Below are positions 47,438-58,434 of a stretch of 64,000 nt of DNA, one piece after another. The stretch comes from Melampsora larici-populina 98AG31 (Eukaryota > Basidiomycota > Pucciniomycetes > Pucciniales > Melampsoraceae). Both the position numbers and the translations under genes were made by a program. The stretch lies in the NCBI RefSeq assembly GCF_000204055.1, contig NW_006768806.1, forward strand, positions 97,677 through 161,676, given 5' to 3'. The notes under the pieces were generated by a model that did not search any database, was not told the DNA's origin, and saw nothing but the letters and a program-made list of their open reading frames with translations. Position 1 is the first letter of the stretch, and each line of letters begins with the position of its first letter.

Positions 47438-47672
47438 CCAGAATTGACTAGCAAATAATAAGTATTCACTTGATCATATTTAAATTTGTAATTAGATGAT
47501 TGAATAAAATAAATAGACTGTGAAATGAATTGTATGACTGATTCTTTGTATTGATGTGCCCACAAGCTGAGCTGTGCTAAACCCAAGCCATCCTTGAGCC
47601 TGAAGCCCTCCGCCTGATTTCCATCTTGTTGATCTCTTGAGGGATTGAGCTCTTGATGTTGCTGGATTGGTA

Positions 47673-48226
47673 TCAATTGACACATTCATCAATCCAAGCA
47701 TTGGATACAATCACAGCAGAAGAGTTGTTGGCCTTGTTATCAGAGAGTTCATTGTATATATCAGATAAGTCAGAGTATTCATCAGAGTATTCATGATCTC
47801 CCAAGTCTTCATAGTTTTCATAAGTTTTGATTTTAGGTGAAAAGGGAGGGGGATCAGGATTAAGATTGGGAGCTGGACCTGGTTGTCCAAACATATGCTA
47901 GACTTGCCAGTGGCGTTCCCTTGGTACAATCTGTATTGTCTTTTGGTTCCCTTTGGTATTTTGGGTGGTGCCAGCTTATTCAATTTAGGTTGAACATAAG
48001 TCTGTTTGTAGCCTTTGAGAATCTGACTGGTCTTGGTTTTGTGTTTGCAAAGAGTTGGTTGATTCGAGAAAGAGAAATTGAACACAGATAATAAAGCCTT
48101 GTTGACAAGTTTGGTGTCACATGCTTCACCATCCAAAGAGTCAGCAAGGTTGACTTGAGTGTATAGAGGGGAATCCAAGGGATCCATGTCATCCTCCGCT
48201 GTAAGATATTCTAGATTCATTGGCAT
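47673..48226 (-). CDS. Unknown protein fragment, probably transposon-derived
   Basis: The frame from ATG 48226 starts MPMNLEYLTAEDDMDPL and runs to YRLYQGNATGKSS near 47900. A second frame then continues MFGQPGPAPNLNPDPPP and DEYSDLSDIYNELSD. The two are in different frames and could be joined by an intron or be broken by a shift. No family recognised. The stretch 47438-47672 downstream and 48227-48977 upstream (with a self-complementary GTGCACCACCAC near 48320) holds no gene. Confidence 0.25.
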
Positions 48227-48977
48227 CCAGTAGGACTTGTATGATTGAAGGAGAACTAGTTGTGGGGGATGGGGGGTACACCAAGCTTGTCCACCAATTT
48301 ATTCCCTAAATTTGGTAGTGTAGTGCACCACCACTATAATTTCAAGCGCTCCGCTCCACTATATACTGGTGTTTTTTGCCCTAGGGACAGCAAGGCAATA
48401 TAGCACCATCTTGCGCTGCAATTTAGCACCTGTATTGCTACATAGTACAATGAACAAGAGAGGAGGGTGGAGGACAAACCTCAAACCCGGATACAGACTG
48501 TACAGCCTGTACAGCTCAATGAACAACTCCCTCCACCCTCATCATTCTTTCCAATGAAGTTGTTCAAAGCTTCAGACAGCTTCAGACACTCCTGATTGTC
48601 ATCATCACCCCAACCTCATAATGTTGGTGATAATGTCTTCACAGCTTTTCACAAATGAAAGCTTAACAGATTAACTTAAAAGCTAAGAGACCAGTTGTAA
48701 TTATTGAGTACTTGCTTATTCTTTTACTCATCATCTTTCTTTTACTCTATATATTTAATGAAGTAAACTAGAAGTATGAATAATGATACATGATAATACT
48801 TGTTGCTATTGACCCCCACAAGTGCTATACACACTTGAGTTCCTTTCCATTTGTGGACAAGCCATCTATGTGGAGATTCTTGCACAGACCATCTGGTTCA
48901 ACTACAAGTCTAAATCTCCAAAGTGTTATCCACTGGGATCTTATTTCCTGTTCCACTAGATTTTCTCACTAGCTTGA

Positions 48978-49796
48978 TTGATCATTGTTGTTTTACTCTT
49001 CATTATGGTACCCAATCCCAATCTTGATTCACCTCTATGTTGTTTTTGTGGTGAAGATTACCCAGGTCAAGAGAGAACTCAAGTGATCTGGGACCCATGT
49101 CAATGGAGCAAGGATAACCCAAACAAAGTCAACATGATGGTACCCTGTCTTATCTGCTCAGCCCAATTTGAGGCCCTCAAGACTCAGTTGTGTGGTCAAT
49201 GCAAAACGTTTCCAAAGGCAGTTGGACTTATTAATCCCCCTCAAACCCCGGGGCCACTGATCAAATTGCCAGGCAAAATGTTGTTGTTAAATTTGATTCC
49301 TTTCGGTTCTTGACCTCTCTTTGCCTCACCATTGCAAAGAGCTGTTACTTCAAACACTCAATTTCCAATACTCTCAAGTTCTCGCTCTTCACTTCCCTCA
49401 AGCTCTCACTTATCAGTACCTCTTAATGCAGCTACACCTTCATCAGCTCATTATGTAATGCAAGTTGAGAATAGTGTTCAAAGAGCAATTGCTCAGGCTC
49501 ATGAACTTCAATCTTGTCAACATCAACTGCAGATCAACAATCATCAAAAGCCCGTGGTTCCTTATCCCCCCAGCTCTGAAGATAGAGCAATCGAAAGATC
49601 CAAGATAAAGAAAGGATCAGAATCAAAGACACCAAAGACAACTGGATTTATAAAGATTACTATTGCTTATATTCTGGATCATGAACTTGTTGAAACTCAA
49701 TTGAGTGGTTCTACCTTTGAATATGATTTCTCAAAGCCAGATAGGATGCGGGATTTGACCAAAGAGGACTGCAATTACTTTAGAGACAATCATTAA
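48978..49796 (+). CDS. Unknown cysteine-cluster protein, fragmentary
   Basis: Two neighbouring frames. The first (from MVPNPNLDSPL, ATG near 49005) has paired cysteines CCFCGED, PCLICSAQF and LCGQCKTFPKA, a zinc-binding pattern, and ends at TGA near 49313. The second (49332-49796) is Q/S-rich and continues FIKITIAYILDHELVE and FDYDFSKPDRM-like residues. The pattern faintly recalls N-terminal parts of rust alpha-kinase-like proteins, but I cannot prove it. Short open pieces downstream (49950-50141) may belong to it. Likely degenerate. Confidence 0.25.
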
Positions 49797-50496
49797 ACTT
49801 TTCCCTCACCTCAACAAGTAGTCAAGAATGGACTTCATAGACAACCACCTTATTACAAAGGATGGTACTACCTGGGCAAATTAAATTGGTTCTGCTTTCC
49901 CAGTTGGCTGCTCAATGAGTACGCTTGATAAGACAAGTGTCTGTCTCAATTGACATTCAAAGATCCCACAGGACGTCCAACCTACTTGGGACATAGAAGG
50001 CCATTGGTTGTATCAGGAGGCCGTCCATTGTTCACTTCAGTTCAACAAAGTGTGCGTTCTTTGGACCAACCCAGGGTTTCAACAACAGATTCCCAGTTGG
50101 TCCCATATTTCACCGGGATCCCTTGTTGGAGCTGGTCATAGTCCCAATTGAGTGATCTGACAAACAATGACAGTTGTACAAACCCTTGGATGATCATACA
50201 ATGGCCGGACCTACAGGGACATGTGTTGTGTCAGTCAGTCACCATTTCAATTCAAGGTTTTTGGTATCAATTTTGGCAACACTTACGTTAATATGTAGTC
50301 TTGTTGATTCATCGACTCTTGCCCATTTGTCATGTCCGGCACATCAATGAGGGATTCGTCGGGTAGGGGGGGTTGCCAAGTGGTAGGCGTTTGCAAGCAC
50401 AAAATATGATCAAGTGGATGTCGGTGGTGTTCCACCAGTTGAGCCACGCTTTGCTTCTAGGAAAAAGGCAAAAGTAATAAAGTAAGGAAGGCCAGG

Positions 50497-50880
50497 TGAC
50501 TGGTAAAGAGTCACATATTAGTGATGAAGTATAGCACTGCGGATGAAGTCACTAATAAGTGAGCAAGAAAGAAAAGGCACCTGGTAAAGAGTCACGTATT
50601 AGTGATGAAGTATAGCACTGCGGCTGAAGTCACTAATAAGTGAGCAAGAAAGAAAAGGCACCTGTTGTAAAGGTGTTACAAGTGAAGAGATGAGAAGTTT
50701 GAGTATAAGATTTCCATGAGCACGAAAACTACAATAAATGATGACACAGAACACTAGGCAAACCTGGTAAACAGTCACATATTAGTGATGAAGTATAGCG
50801 CTGCGGCTGAAGTCACTAATAAGTGAGAAAGAAAGAAAAGGCACCTGTCGTAAAGGTGGCACAAGTAAAGAGATGAGAAG
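50497..50880. repeat. Three copies of a hairpin-forming repeat
   Basis: GGTAAAGAGTCACATATTAG through GAAGTCACTAATAAGTGAG occurs near 50500, 50580 and 50768. The first two are in tandem with a unit of about 81 bp. Copies two and three also share the flank GGCACCTGT(T/C)GTAAAGG and GAGATGAGAAGTTTGAG. Within each copy TCACATATTAGTGA and TCACTAATAAGTGA are nearly inverted, so a stem-loop can form. Confidence 0.85.
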
Positions 50881-51342
50881 TTTGAGTGAAGAAAACAACT
50901 AGGACACACAAACTACGGCTCTTTATAGTGAATATTCTTTCTAGACATAGGTTTAGTATCCGAGTGTGGTTGTGAGTATCATTCACCGCATTGGGATGAG
51001 TGGTCACGGAGCTGAAACAAGAAGAGAGAAAAAGAACAGCATAGAACAAATAGTTATAGACCCAAAGGAGAATGAATAGGATGTTGACGATTGTTATAGA
51101 AGGAGAGAAAATAATTGAAAAGAGAGAAATAAGAAAACAGCGACTTCAATAAAAAGATCTCTTCAAATTTATCCAGTAACGTCCTACCGCCCGGTTTGTT
51201 TGATTTGAGGAGACTGTATGCCAATTTTTTGAAGTTGCTCTATGAAGGGCCGGCCCACCACATAATGCTCATCGGTCTTGAGCATTGAACAAGACATTGT
51301 AGCAATGGCCAGTCACTCACCACCTGACTTGCATCAACAATG

Positions 51343-53530
51343 TTACGATTCTTTTTCACCTGAGTAACTGAATATTGAATGTTTGTGACATCCCTTCAGC
51401 TTGTCCAAGGCTTTAGCTGGGTCGTGTTTGTTGAAGACATCCATGTAGGGTGCAACGACGCCTTTCTTCTGAGCCGTTGAAAAATCCACTACTTGTTGTG
51501 ATAAGAGGTCTCTTTTGTGAAAGGTAAGTTCAGTATCATTGATTTGTTTGAAAAGCATTGTGAAATGAGATTGATAATGTTTGATGTTGAGTCCCCACAT
51601 CCAGATCAGTTGGATGGGGATTCAACAGTGCATCACATTGCTGTACATTGAAGTCGTGAGGAGATATCTGTTGTAGAAGAACCAATAGGTGACATCTGAG
51701 AGAATACCACCCAAATAGACCTTACCATTTTGGTCATGCCACACAAGCTGGTCAGCCATCCACTTGGTCTGAAACGTAATGTGGATGTCTTTGCCAAGGA
51801 GGATGTCAAAATCAACAATGAGTGTTTCTAAAAAGTATGGGAATTTCAGGTGAGCAACATACCTGCCCCAATGCATTAGGTCCATTATCAACTGATCACC
51901 ACCTCCCTTGCTCTCCTGTTCTAGCATCAGACCCTTCTCAACTAAGAACTTTTGTCGTAGGTAACCTAGGCAAGCTCCATTGGAAAGGGCCGGGTGGATG
52001 TTGACTACCAGGGGCGTAATAGTTTGTCTGGCTCCAGCCTGACCAACCTGATGTGGGAAACGAGCATATTGTGTTAGTCCCAATGTAGTAGTACATCAAT
52101 GAAATGAAATAAACCAACCTTGAAGACCAAAGGTCTCACCTTTGGATTCTCCCCTAGCTCTTTGGTGAGCTCCATCATAGCCATTGGATTGGCCTTTTTT
52201 GAAGCTGGCCAAGGATGGTTGTGGGTTGTGTTGTGCCAAAGTACTGCCCAACCGGTGGACTTCTTAATTGAAGTAATGACTATTTGGGGTTATCTCATCT
52301 TATATTTAATCCTTCTCTTACTCATTTCTCATTTGATATCTATCACATCATCATCTTACTAATTCTATGATATCATTGCTGTGTGTTTAAGATATGATGT
52401 AATGCTTGTTGACCGTTTCTTTGGTATAAATTGGTGCTGTTGTCTATACTTTGTCTTGCTCTCTTCACCAATTTTTACCTTCAATTCGAGCAGGTAACTA
52501 CTGCTCTCATCGGTCATAAGAGATAGTAATCTCTTCTTAGCTGATATCAGCATTCTCTCAGGTTATTGTCTTTTCTACATTAGTTGTTGCTTGTTGGCTT
52601 TTAATAATATTCTTACCGATTTTTACCTTCAATTCGAGCAGGTAACTACTGCTCTCATTGGTCATAAGAGATAGTAATCTCTTCTTAGCTGATATCAGCA
52701 TTCTCTCAGGTAACTACTGCTCTCATCGGTCATAAGAGATAGTAATCTCTTCTTAGCTGATATCAGCATTCTCTCATCTTTTCAGCCAACTCGCAATTTT
52801 CTTGATATCAACTCGACAGGAGGTGTCCTTACATTGTGTCCATGTGTGGTTAACACTACACTCAACCGCAGGGCAGACAGGGTGCCTATGGAAATAAATA
52901 GTCTATTGACATGGTAAAAGCCAGAAAGAAAAACAAAAAAAACTTCTGTACAACATGTTCGGCAGCTTTTCCATTGGCAGTAGGTGGTGGCCCAGTGCAG
53001 ACACAGAAATTGTCATTGCCTTGTAACACACCAAGACATGTGTACCATATTGTTGTCCAATCCCCCTTCTTTGAACCATGAGACTTCTGAGTATGAGTAA
53101 AAGGAATATGTCCAAAGTTAACGACATTGGCACCTGGTTCTCAAACAAATACTGTTTCTCCGTTTGTATAAGTGGGATATCCTTGAGAATTGATGGTGCA
53201 GCGGTAATCGAGGAATCTTTGAAGTTCACCGGTAGCCGGAACAGGTGTCTTGAACTTTTTACCCTTCTTTTTGGGCTTATGTTGTTTTGATTTCTTGTTG
53301 GCTGGGGGTGTTGGCGTGGGAGAGACATGTGTAGTCAAAGTCAGCACTTGGGTAGGAGCGGGATCCAAGATAACCACAGGGTCAGGGGACAAGCGACCAT
53401 TGAAAGAGCTGGTGTATTCGGATTTGAACATCAGAATGAAAATCTCAGACATAGGGAGGTTTGGGGTATTGAAGCTTGGATACAAAGAACAAGACTGAGC
53501 AGATAGATAGAACTGGTAGAATTTATACAT
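51343..53530 (-). pseudogene. MULE transposase with WRKY-GCM1 finger, broken
   Basis: The upstream part (about 52910-53530) reads MSEIFILMFKSEYTSSF, a T/P/K-rich linker, ELQRFLDYRCTINSQG and, after an in-frame TGA (53141-53143), EPGANVVNFGHIPFTH, GDWTTIWYTCLGVLQ and CVCTGPPPTANGKA. This is the WRKY-GCM1-type DNA-binding finger seen in rust MULE elements. The downstream part (51343-52083) has FQTKWMADQLVWHDQNG, KVYLGGILSDVTYW, YLLTTSMYSNV, a TGA, then IKHYQSHFTMLFKQI, VVDFSTAQKKGVVAPYM and LDKLKGCHKH, the MULE transposase core. Between them lie tandem repeats (52491-52776) and no coding sequence, so the element has been rearranged. Confidence 0.65.
52491..52776. repeat. 68-70 bp repeat, three copies
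   Basis: CAGGTAACTACTGCTCTCAT through GATATCAGCATTCTCTCA occurs at 52491-52560, 52639-52708 and 52707-52776. The last two are in direct tandem with a 68-bp period. The first two share a longer flank (TTTTTACCTTCAATTCGAG). Only one base differs between copies, so the duplication is recent. Confidence 0.9.
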
Positions 53531-53998
53531 TCAATAGAGTTGATGGAAACTATTGATTTGGAGGGATTGAATGAGTCGACAAATCCAATAAATTTGATAA
53601 ATGTGATATGTTTGATGATATTGATACTACCAAAATATAATGACTATTTTGTGAAAGGATGAGTGGTAGTTGCATAAGCAAAAAGTTGGTTGGGGGAAAG
53701 CAAGGCAAGTCCTTGGGACTCAACACAGGATGGTAAGTTCCATCAGTGTTGCTTAGGTTGAGAGAGGTGTCAAGTCTAAACGTGTTTTGAGAGGAATGAG
53801 GTAACATAAGCGCAAGATGGCATCAAAGATGTGGGAGAGGGTGGCCAATGAGGTTGGATCTGGGAGGAAAACAAGACAGTTGATGGAGCTTCTTTTGTTG
53901 GCATTGAGGGGATGGATGTTGTGGTAGATGGTGTTGATGTTGAACGTTTGGCGGCAAGAAGGTTAGGGCAGGGGTATGCTGGTTGGAAACCTTCTGCA

Positions 53999-54260
53999 TA
54001 TTATGAGTCAATCACGGTTAAAGCAATACATCGTAAGTAAAGGATTGCTTTAGTGATGGAGGAAAGGGTTTGAAAGCATCTTTATTTTGAGAACACAAAC
54101 ACAAAAGCAACAGACATAGCATGTACAATGGAATAGAAATAATGATGAGAGAAAAACTGCACAAAAAGAGAAAAGCTTACCTATGAGTCAATCATGGTTA
54201 AAGCAATACATTGTAAGTAGAAGATTGCTTTAGTGATGGAGTAAAGGGTTTGAAATCATG
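53999..54260. repeat. Direct repeat of about 75 bp, two copies 182 bp apart
   Basis: TATGAGTCAATCACGGTTAA with AAGCAATACATCGTAAGTA and GATTGCTTTAGTGATGGAG at about 54000-54075 recurs at about 54182-54257 with few differences. No gene recognised in 53531-54560. Confidence 0.85.
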
Positions 54261-54559
54261 ATGATCAAACCCTTGTGAAGACTCATAGGTTCTTTTAATG
54301 ACAAAACAAGAACTGCTAAGAGTTAAAAGAGACATACATGTAACTGCAAGAGAAAAATCAAATATCCAAAGAGGAAATACAAATACTAAGATCAACAGAT
54401 CTACCAGAAGCAACATGACAAATAAGATATTTCATTTCTCAGTGCTAATCCTTACTAAAACTAACACATATGGGTGCAGATGCCGGTCGGATATGTCGAT
54501 GGCTGTCTATCCCTGAAAAAGTTCATGCATGTAAATTTGAACTTTGAAGGAGGTCTTTT

Positions 54560-54910
54560 GTAAAATTACACTGCAAGGATTTACATCCAACTTTGAGTGA
54601 ACAGAAGATTGGGGGCAAAATTGGAGATTAGGCCCCCTTGCAGGTTTTGGCACTTGAGTTTTTTTGCCCTCAATATTGTGTGTAATATCTGGGGTGCAAA
54701 AATGTAAGTTGCCCTTGGTACTTTACACTTTCACACTCAATTATTTACACATGTTTGTTTGCACTGCAAAAAAAAGGACTGAAAAAGTGTAAAATTGCAA
54801 TTGACACCCCTGCAGATAGATTCTTACATACAAGCCAATTTACACTCAATATTGAGTGTAATTCGTTGAGTGTAAAAATCTATTGACCCATAGTGTATAA
54901 TGTTTACAGT
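54560..54910. repeat. Cluster of TTTACACTC / GAGTGTAAA words, possible CACTA-type remnant
   Basis: The region contains CACTGCAAGG, GCACTGCAAAAAAAAGG, TTTACACTCAATATTGAGTG, GAGTGTAAAAATC and, at its right end, GTTTACAGTG. Many copies in both directions near CACTG ends look like subterminal repeats of a CACTA-type element. A target duplication could not be found. Confidence 0.45.
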
Positions 54911-55350
54911 GAATCCGATCAAGCTGTTTTGGTCTTTCATCAAATATTCTGAGTCTATGTATATTGACTTCATCCATTCATCAATGCTCAATCCAATGTT
55001 CTATTTGACAGGTTTTTGTGAGGAAAGCATAAACTGCAAGAACTTTAAAGAGTCAAAGTCTCTCTTTGAGTCTGCCCAAAACTCTTGTCCGCTATTGACA
55101 ATCCAAAGACATTTCCACAAGATCAATTGCCAACATTCCACTTATTGGTAAGGGCTACAATCATATTTCAGAATTGTTTCTAAAGGCTCATGTCATTTAA
55201 TTTCCTTTCTCTTTAGGCAAGGTTATACTGGTATACAAGCTGAAAAGCTTGTAAAAAGATACGGATCACATTGTACAATCCCTTGGCAAGCTGGCTTGAG
55301 CCTTGATATGTTGTATGGCTGTGCACTGAGCAGACCAGGCCAACCAAGGT
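54900..55350 (+). CDS. Unknown fragment, probably transposon-derived
   Basis: A frame with KESKSLFESAQNSCPLL and IQRHFHKINCQHSTYW reaches a possible intron and resumes QGYTGIQAEKLVKRYG, CTIPWQAGLSLDMLYG and CALSRPGQP. Cysteine and histidine spacing suggests a zinc-binding region. It resembles repeated rust proteins of unknown role; no domain named. No reliable start codon. Confidence 0.25.
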
Positions 55351-56359
55351 AGGGTAGAAACCCATAACATGCCCATGTATAATCATAAATTCCTATACAG
55401 TTGTATGTAATATGCTTAGTTTGAAATATGGGCCCAGAAGTGAAACAAAATTGCCTTGTGAGGCTCTGCCCTCATAGAAATAAATTGAGATAGGTCACCT
55501 GACCCCATTGCACTCAAAAATGAGGTATCTGTAATTGTGAGGTGTGTATCAAGCATCTCAAAGTTCAAGTTAAATTTTGCAGGAACGGGGTAGTTGGGCT
55601 TTGATGGTACCCACTGTACACCTTTCCCTACCAAAGATTCTTGTCTGGAACAAAGACAAAACTTGTTTACGCTTTTCTTGCGCATAATATACTGTAATGT
55701 TTTGCCAAGAAATGTTTCTTCCTCTTAACTCAAATCCCTCTCACAGTTTGTCACTGAAATTGCTTGTTTATTTCACGTCCTCACATTATCAGTGGGAATT
55801 AATCTGCCAAGGTTTAGTGACCAAATTCTTTTGGGCTTGTTCGATCTTTGTAGCAAAACAAAAACTTGCACCTTGTCTAATCTATGGCACATTCAAGATG
55901 ATTGGATTTGGGAAAGTACGTAAAGGAAATCTGTTCAAATATCCCCAACAGGATCTTTGGGAGTGACAAAATCTGACTTCATAGAACAAGATCTCACATA
56001 CAAGACATCACAAGAGGAGAGGATTGCAAGACAATGTGAAAAAACAGACTGGAGATTAATAAAAGATTTGATGTGATTGGAACACAATTCTCAAGATTGA
56101 ATTGAACAATACCCATATGGGAAGATCAATAAATTGTAGATAGTGAGACATGGAGAAAACAGGGGAACAAAAGTGATTAGCAGTTGTAATGGGTAGTAGG
56201 GCAAGAGTCAGGGGTGCATAAGGGAGAGCAGTCGGATGGGAAATTGAACACATTGGGTTTGCATTAGGGCTTGGTAACAACTGATAATCAAGTTTTGGCA
56301 ATGAGTTACAACTTACAATCTGATTGCAAATGCAATGCTTGATGCTGTGATGGTGGGGC
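55351..56359. other. Region with no supported gene
   Basis: Short frames at 55416-55685 (minus) and 55697-55966 (plus) lack similarity and codon bias that I can judge. Nothing else seen. Confidence 0.5.
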
Positions 56360-56488
56360 TCACTGGCAGTCATGTGTATAGGGAGCTTGGAAATTGTGTG
56401 GTTTGCCAATCTGTGGAGAAGCAATGGGCGCAGCTTGAACAGCATACACCAACATGGCAGCCAGAATGATTGTAGTGAACATTTTCAT
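56360..56488 (-). CDS. Possible small secreted peptide (or first exon of one)
   Basis: ATG 56488 gives MKMFTTIILAAMLVYAVQAA and then PIASPQIGKPHNFQ to HDCQ and TGA, 42 residues. The first 20 form a textbook signal peptide with a positively charged start, a hydrophobic core and a small-residue cleavage site (VQAA). The stop lies inside CCAGTGAGCC, which is also a strong splice donor (GTGAGC), so the frame may continue through an intron into the cysteine-bearing stretch near 56200-56310. Rusts encode many small secreted candidate effectors. There is no other evidence that this one is expressed. Confidence 0.35.
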   Translation of the reverse strand: MKMFTTIILAAMLVYAVQAAPIASPQIGKPHNFQAPYTHDCQ

Positions 56489-57075
56489 GACACAAGGTAA
56501 CCAAGAGATAAGCAAAGGCAGAAGAGATCAAATTGAGTATTGGGCAAAAGGAAAAGAAATCAAGACACTTCATAAAATTTGCTATTTGGTAGGATTTGGA
56601 AGGTAGAAAGGTCAAGAGGTAAGACAAAACGTGCTCACATTTTTCTGTTGTTTTGGAATTAGAAGCGCTGGAAAATGGTCAAGGGATGTGTCTAGGGTGA
56701 GAACTTGGTTGAAACACAAGCACTATTTATGTGTCTTTTGTTCCCCAGCAAAGCCAAAAATTTGTTTTGACCCCCTAAAGGTGCAAGACCCCGCACAATA
56801 GGGAGACCCTAACTTGAACACCAAACAGTATGATGTCAAAGAAAGGGTGAAGATATTTGGTGTAACGTATTTGTCACAGAAACAAATTGTGTTTTGATGT
56901 GGATTTTGGAGTCAAAAGCAGGGTGATAAATAATGGGATATGGGAACTACTAAAAAGTGTCCGCAAATAAAACCTGAGACCACCCGCTTTTAGAATCTGG
57001 TGGTTAATAAAAATGTTCAACTGAAGTGTGGTTCAGTCTTGAGGAACTAATTTGTTGAGTGTCCCAAATGAAGTA

Positions 57076-57189
57076 AGACCACTTTGAGAGCAAGCAGAAG
57101 TCCTTGATACACTAATGCTTGATGTGAGATGAAGACCACTTTGAGAGCAAGCAGAAGTCCTTGATACACTAATGCTTGATGTGAGATGA
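57076..57189. repeat. 57-bp perfect tandem duplication
   Basis: AGACCACTTTGAGAGCAAGC through GCTTGATGTGAGATGA stands twice head to tail (57076-57132 and 57133-57189). No gene recognised in 56489-58434 around it. Confidence 0.9.
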
Positions 57190-58434
57190 ATAATAACTGA
57201 AGAAAGAAATAACTACACAAGTACCCATCAGAGATGATCACTACGGATCATTCTGAGTTGTTTGGCAGATTTCAGAGGGAAGATTGATACAGTTCATTCA
57301 ATTATTCCAATTGAAACCTGTTGTCCTGAGATCTTATTTTCTAGAAGATTGATAAAATTGATGAATAAGGATAAAGCTAGGTGAAGAGGGGGTGGGGAGC
57401 CATCAAGATCTTTTGACTTTGACTCTTTTGAAAAGAAGTATTTTTAAGCTGGTGATGGTTGATAGTCTGAGACTTTGTTGATAGGAAAAGAGCCAACCGT
57501 CTTGGCCTAGTAATCAATAGCTTCTTGGATTCCAATCAATGAAAAGAACCACTTGAGTCAATCCTTCATTGGCTGTGCAACAAACACTGAGTGGGGTCTC
57601 TTGAAGCAAGGTTTTGATCCTTCACAACTTTTCTGCTTTGATACTTGATTGAGGACTGGTCTCTGCTTGAGTTCTGTTGCATGAAAAAGGTTGTTTCTGC
57701 AGAGATCCATAGTTGTTTGCTCTTGATAGCCACATTATAGTAGCCCATACTCAATGTCATAAAGTGAGCACTTTGAACAAAATATGTGTGTATTTTGAAA
57801 CAATGGTGCATTGGATTCCATATGATATGATGCCTTGGACCGGTGTAAAGTGACCCACATTGCCTTGACACCACACCTGAAGACCTTGCATGTAGTGTGC
57901 TTATCCAAACAAACATGCCACATTTTTCACTTAGTTTCATTTTGACATGCAAATGTCATCTAAACCTGACTGTATTTTCAACAATTTCAAAACTGATTCT
58001 GACTGTACTGTCAAGAATCTCAAAACTGAGTCTGACAGTCAAGTTCTCACATATTTGCATCAATCCATTGATACACCTGTATACACACTGGATACAAATC
58101 AAAAACTGACACTTTTTGTATTGAATTGTAAGACAAAAAACAAATAAAAAATCTGATCAATGACACAAATAGCCAACCTGAGGAGAGAGATGACAAGGGT
58201 GTTAGGAATATGATGAAGCAAAGAGAACTTTGTTGATCAACAAAAAGTACTTGTATCTATGTCATCATTAGACAATATACAACAAAACTACATTTTGAAT
58301 TGCAAGGACTTGCCTAACCTGGGATCTCCTAGGGTACAACACAATTGTTAGAGACAAGGTTTTCAAACACATAACAGACAAATTAATCAAAAGATAAAAA
58401 CACCAAGACATTTCAAACCTATCTGGTGACTTGC

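Noticed and set aside
50497..50880. CRISPR-like array from repeated units
   Set aside because: The units are tandem copies without regular unique spacers, and the genome is eukaryotic.
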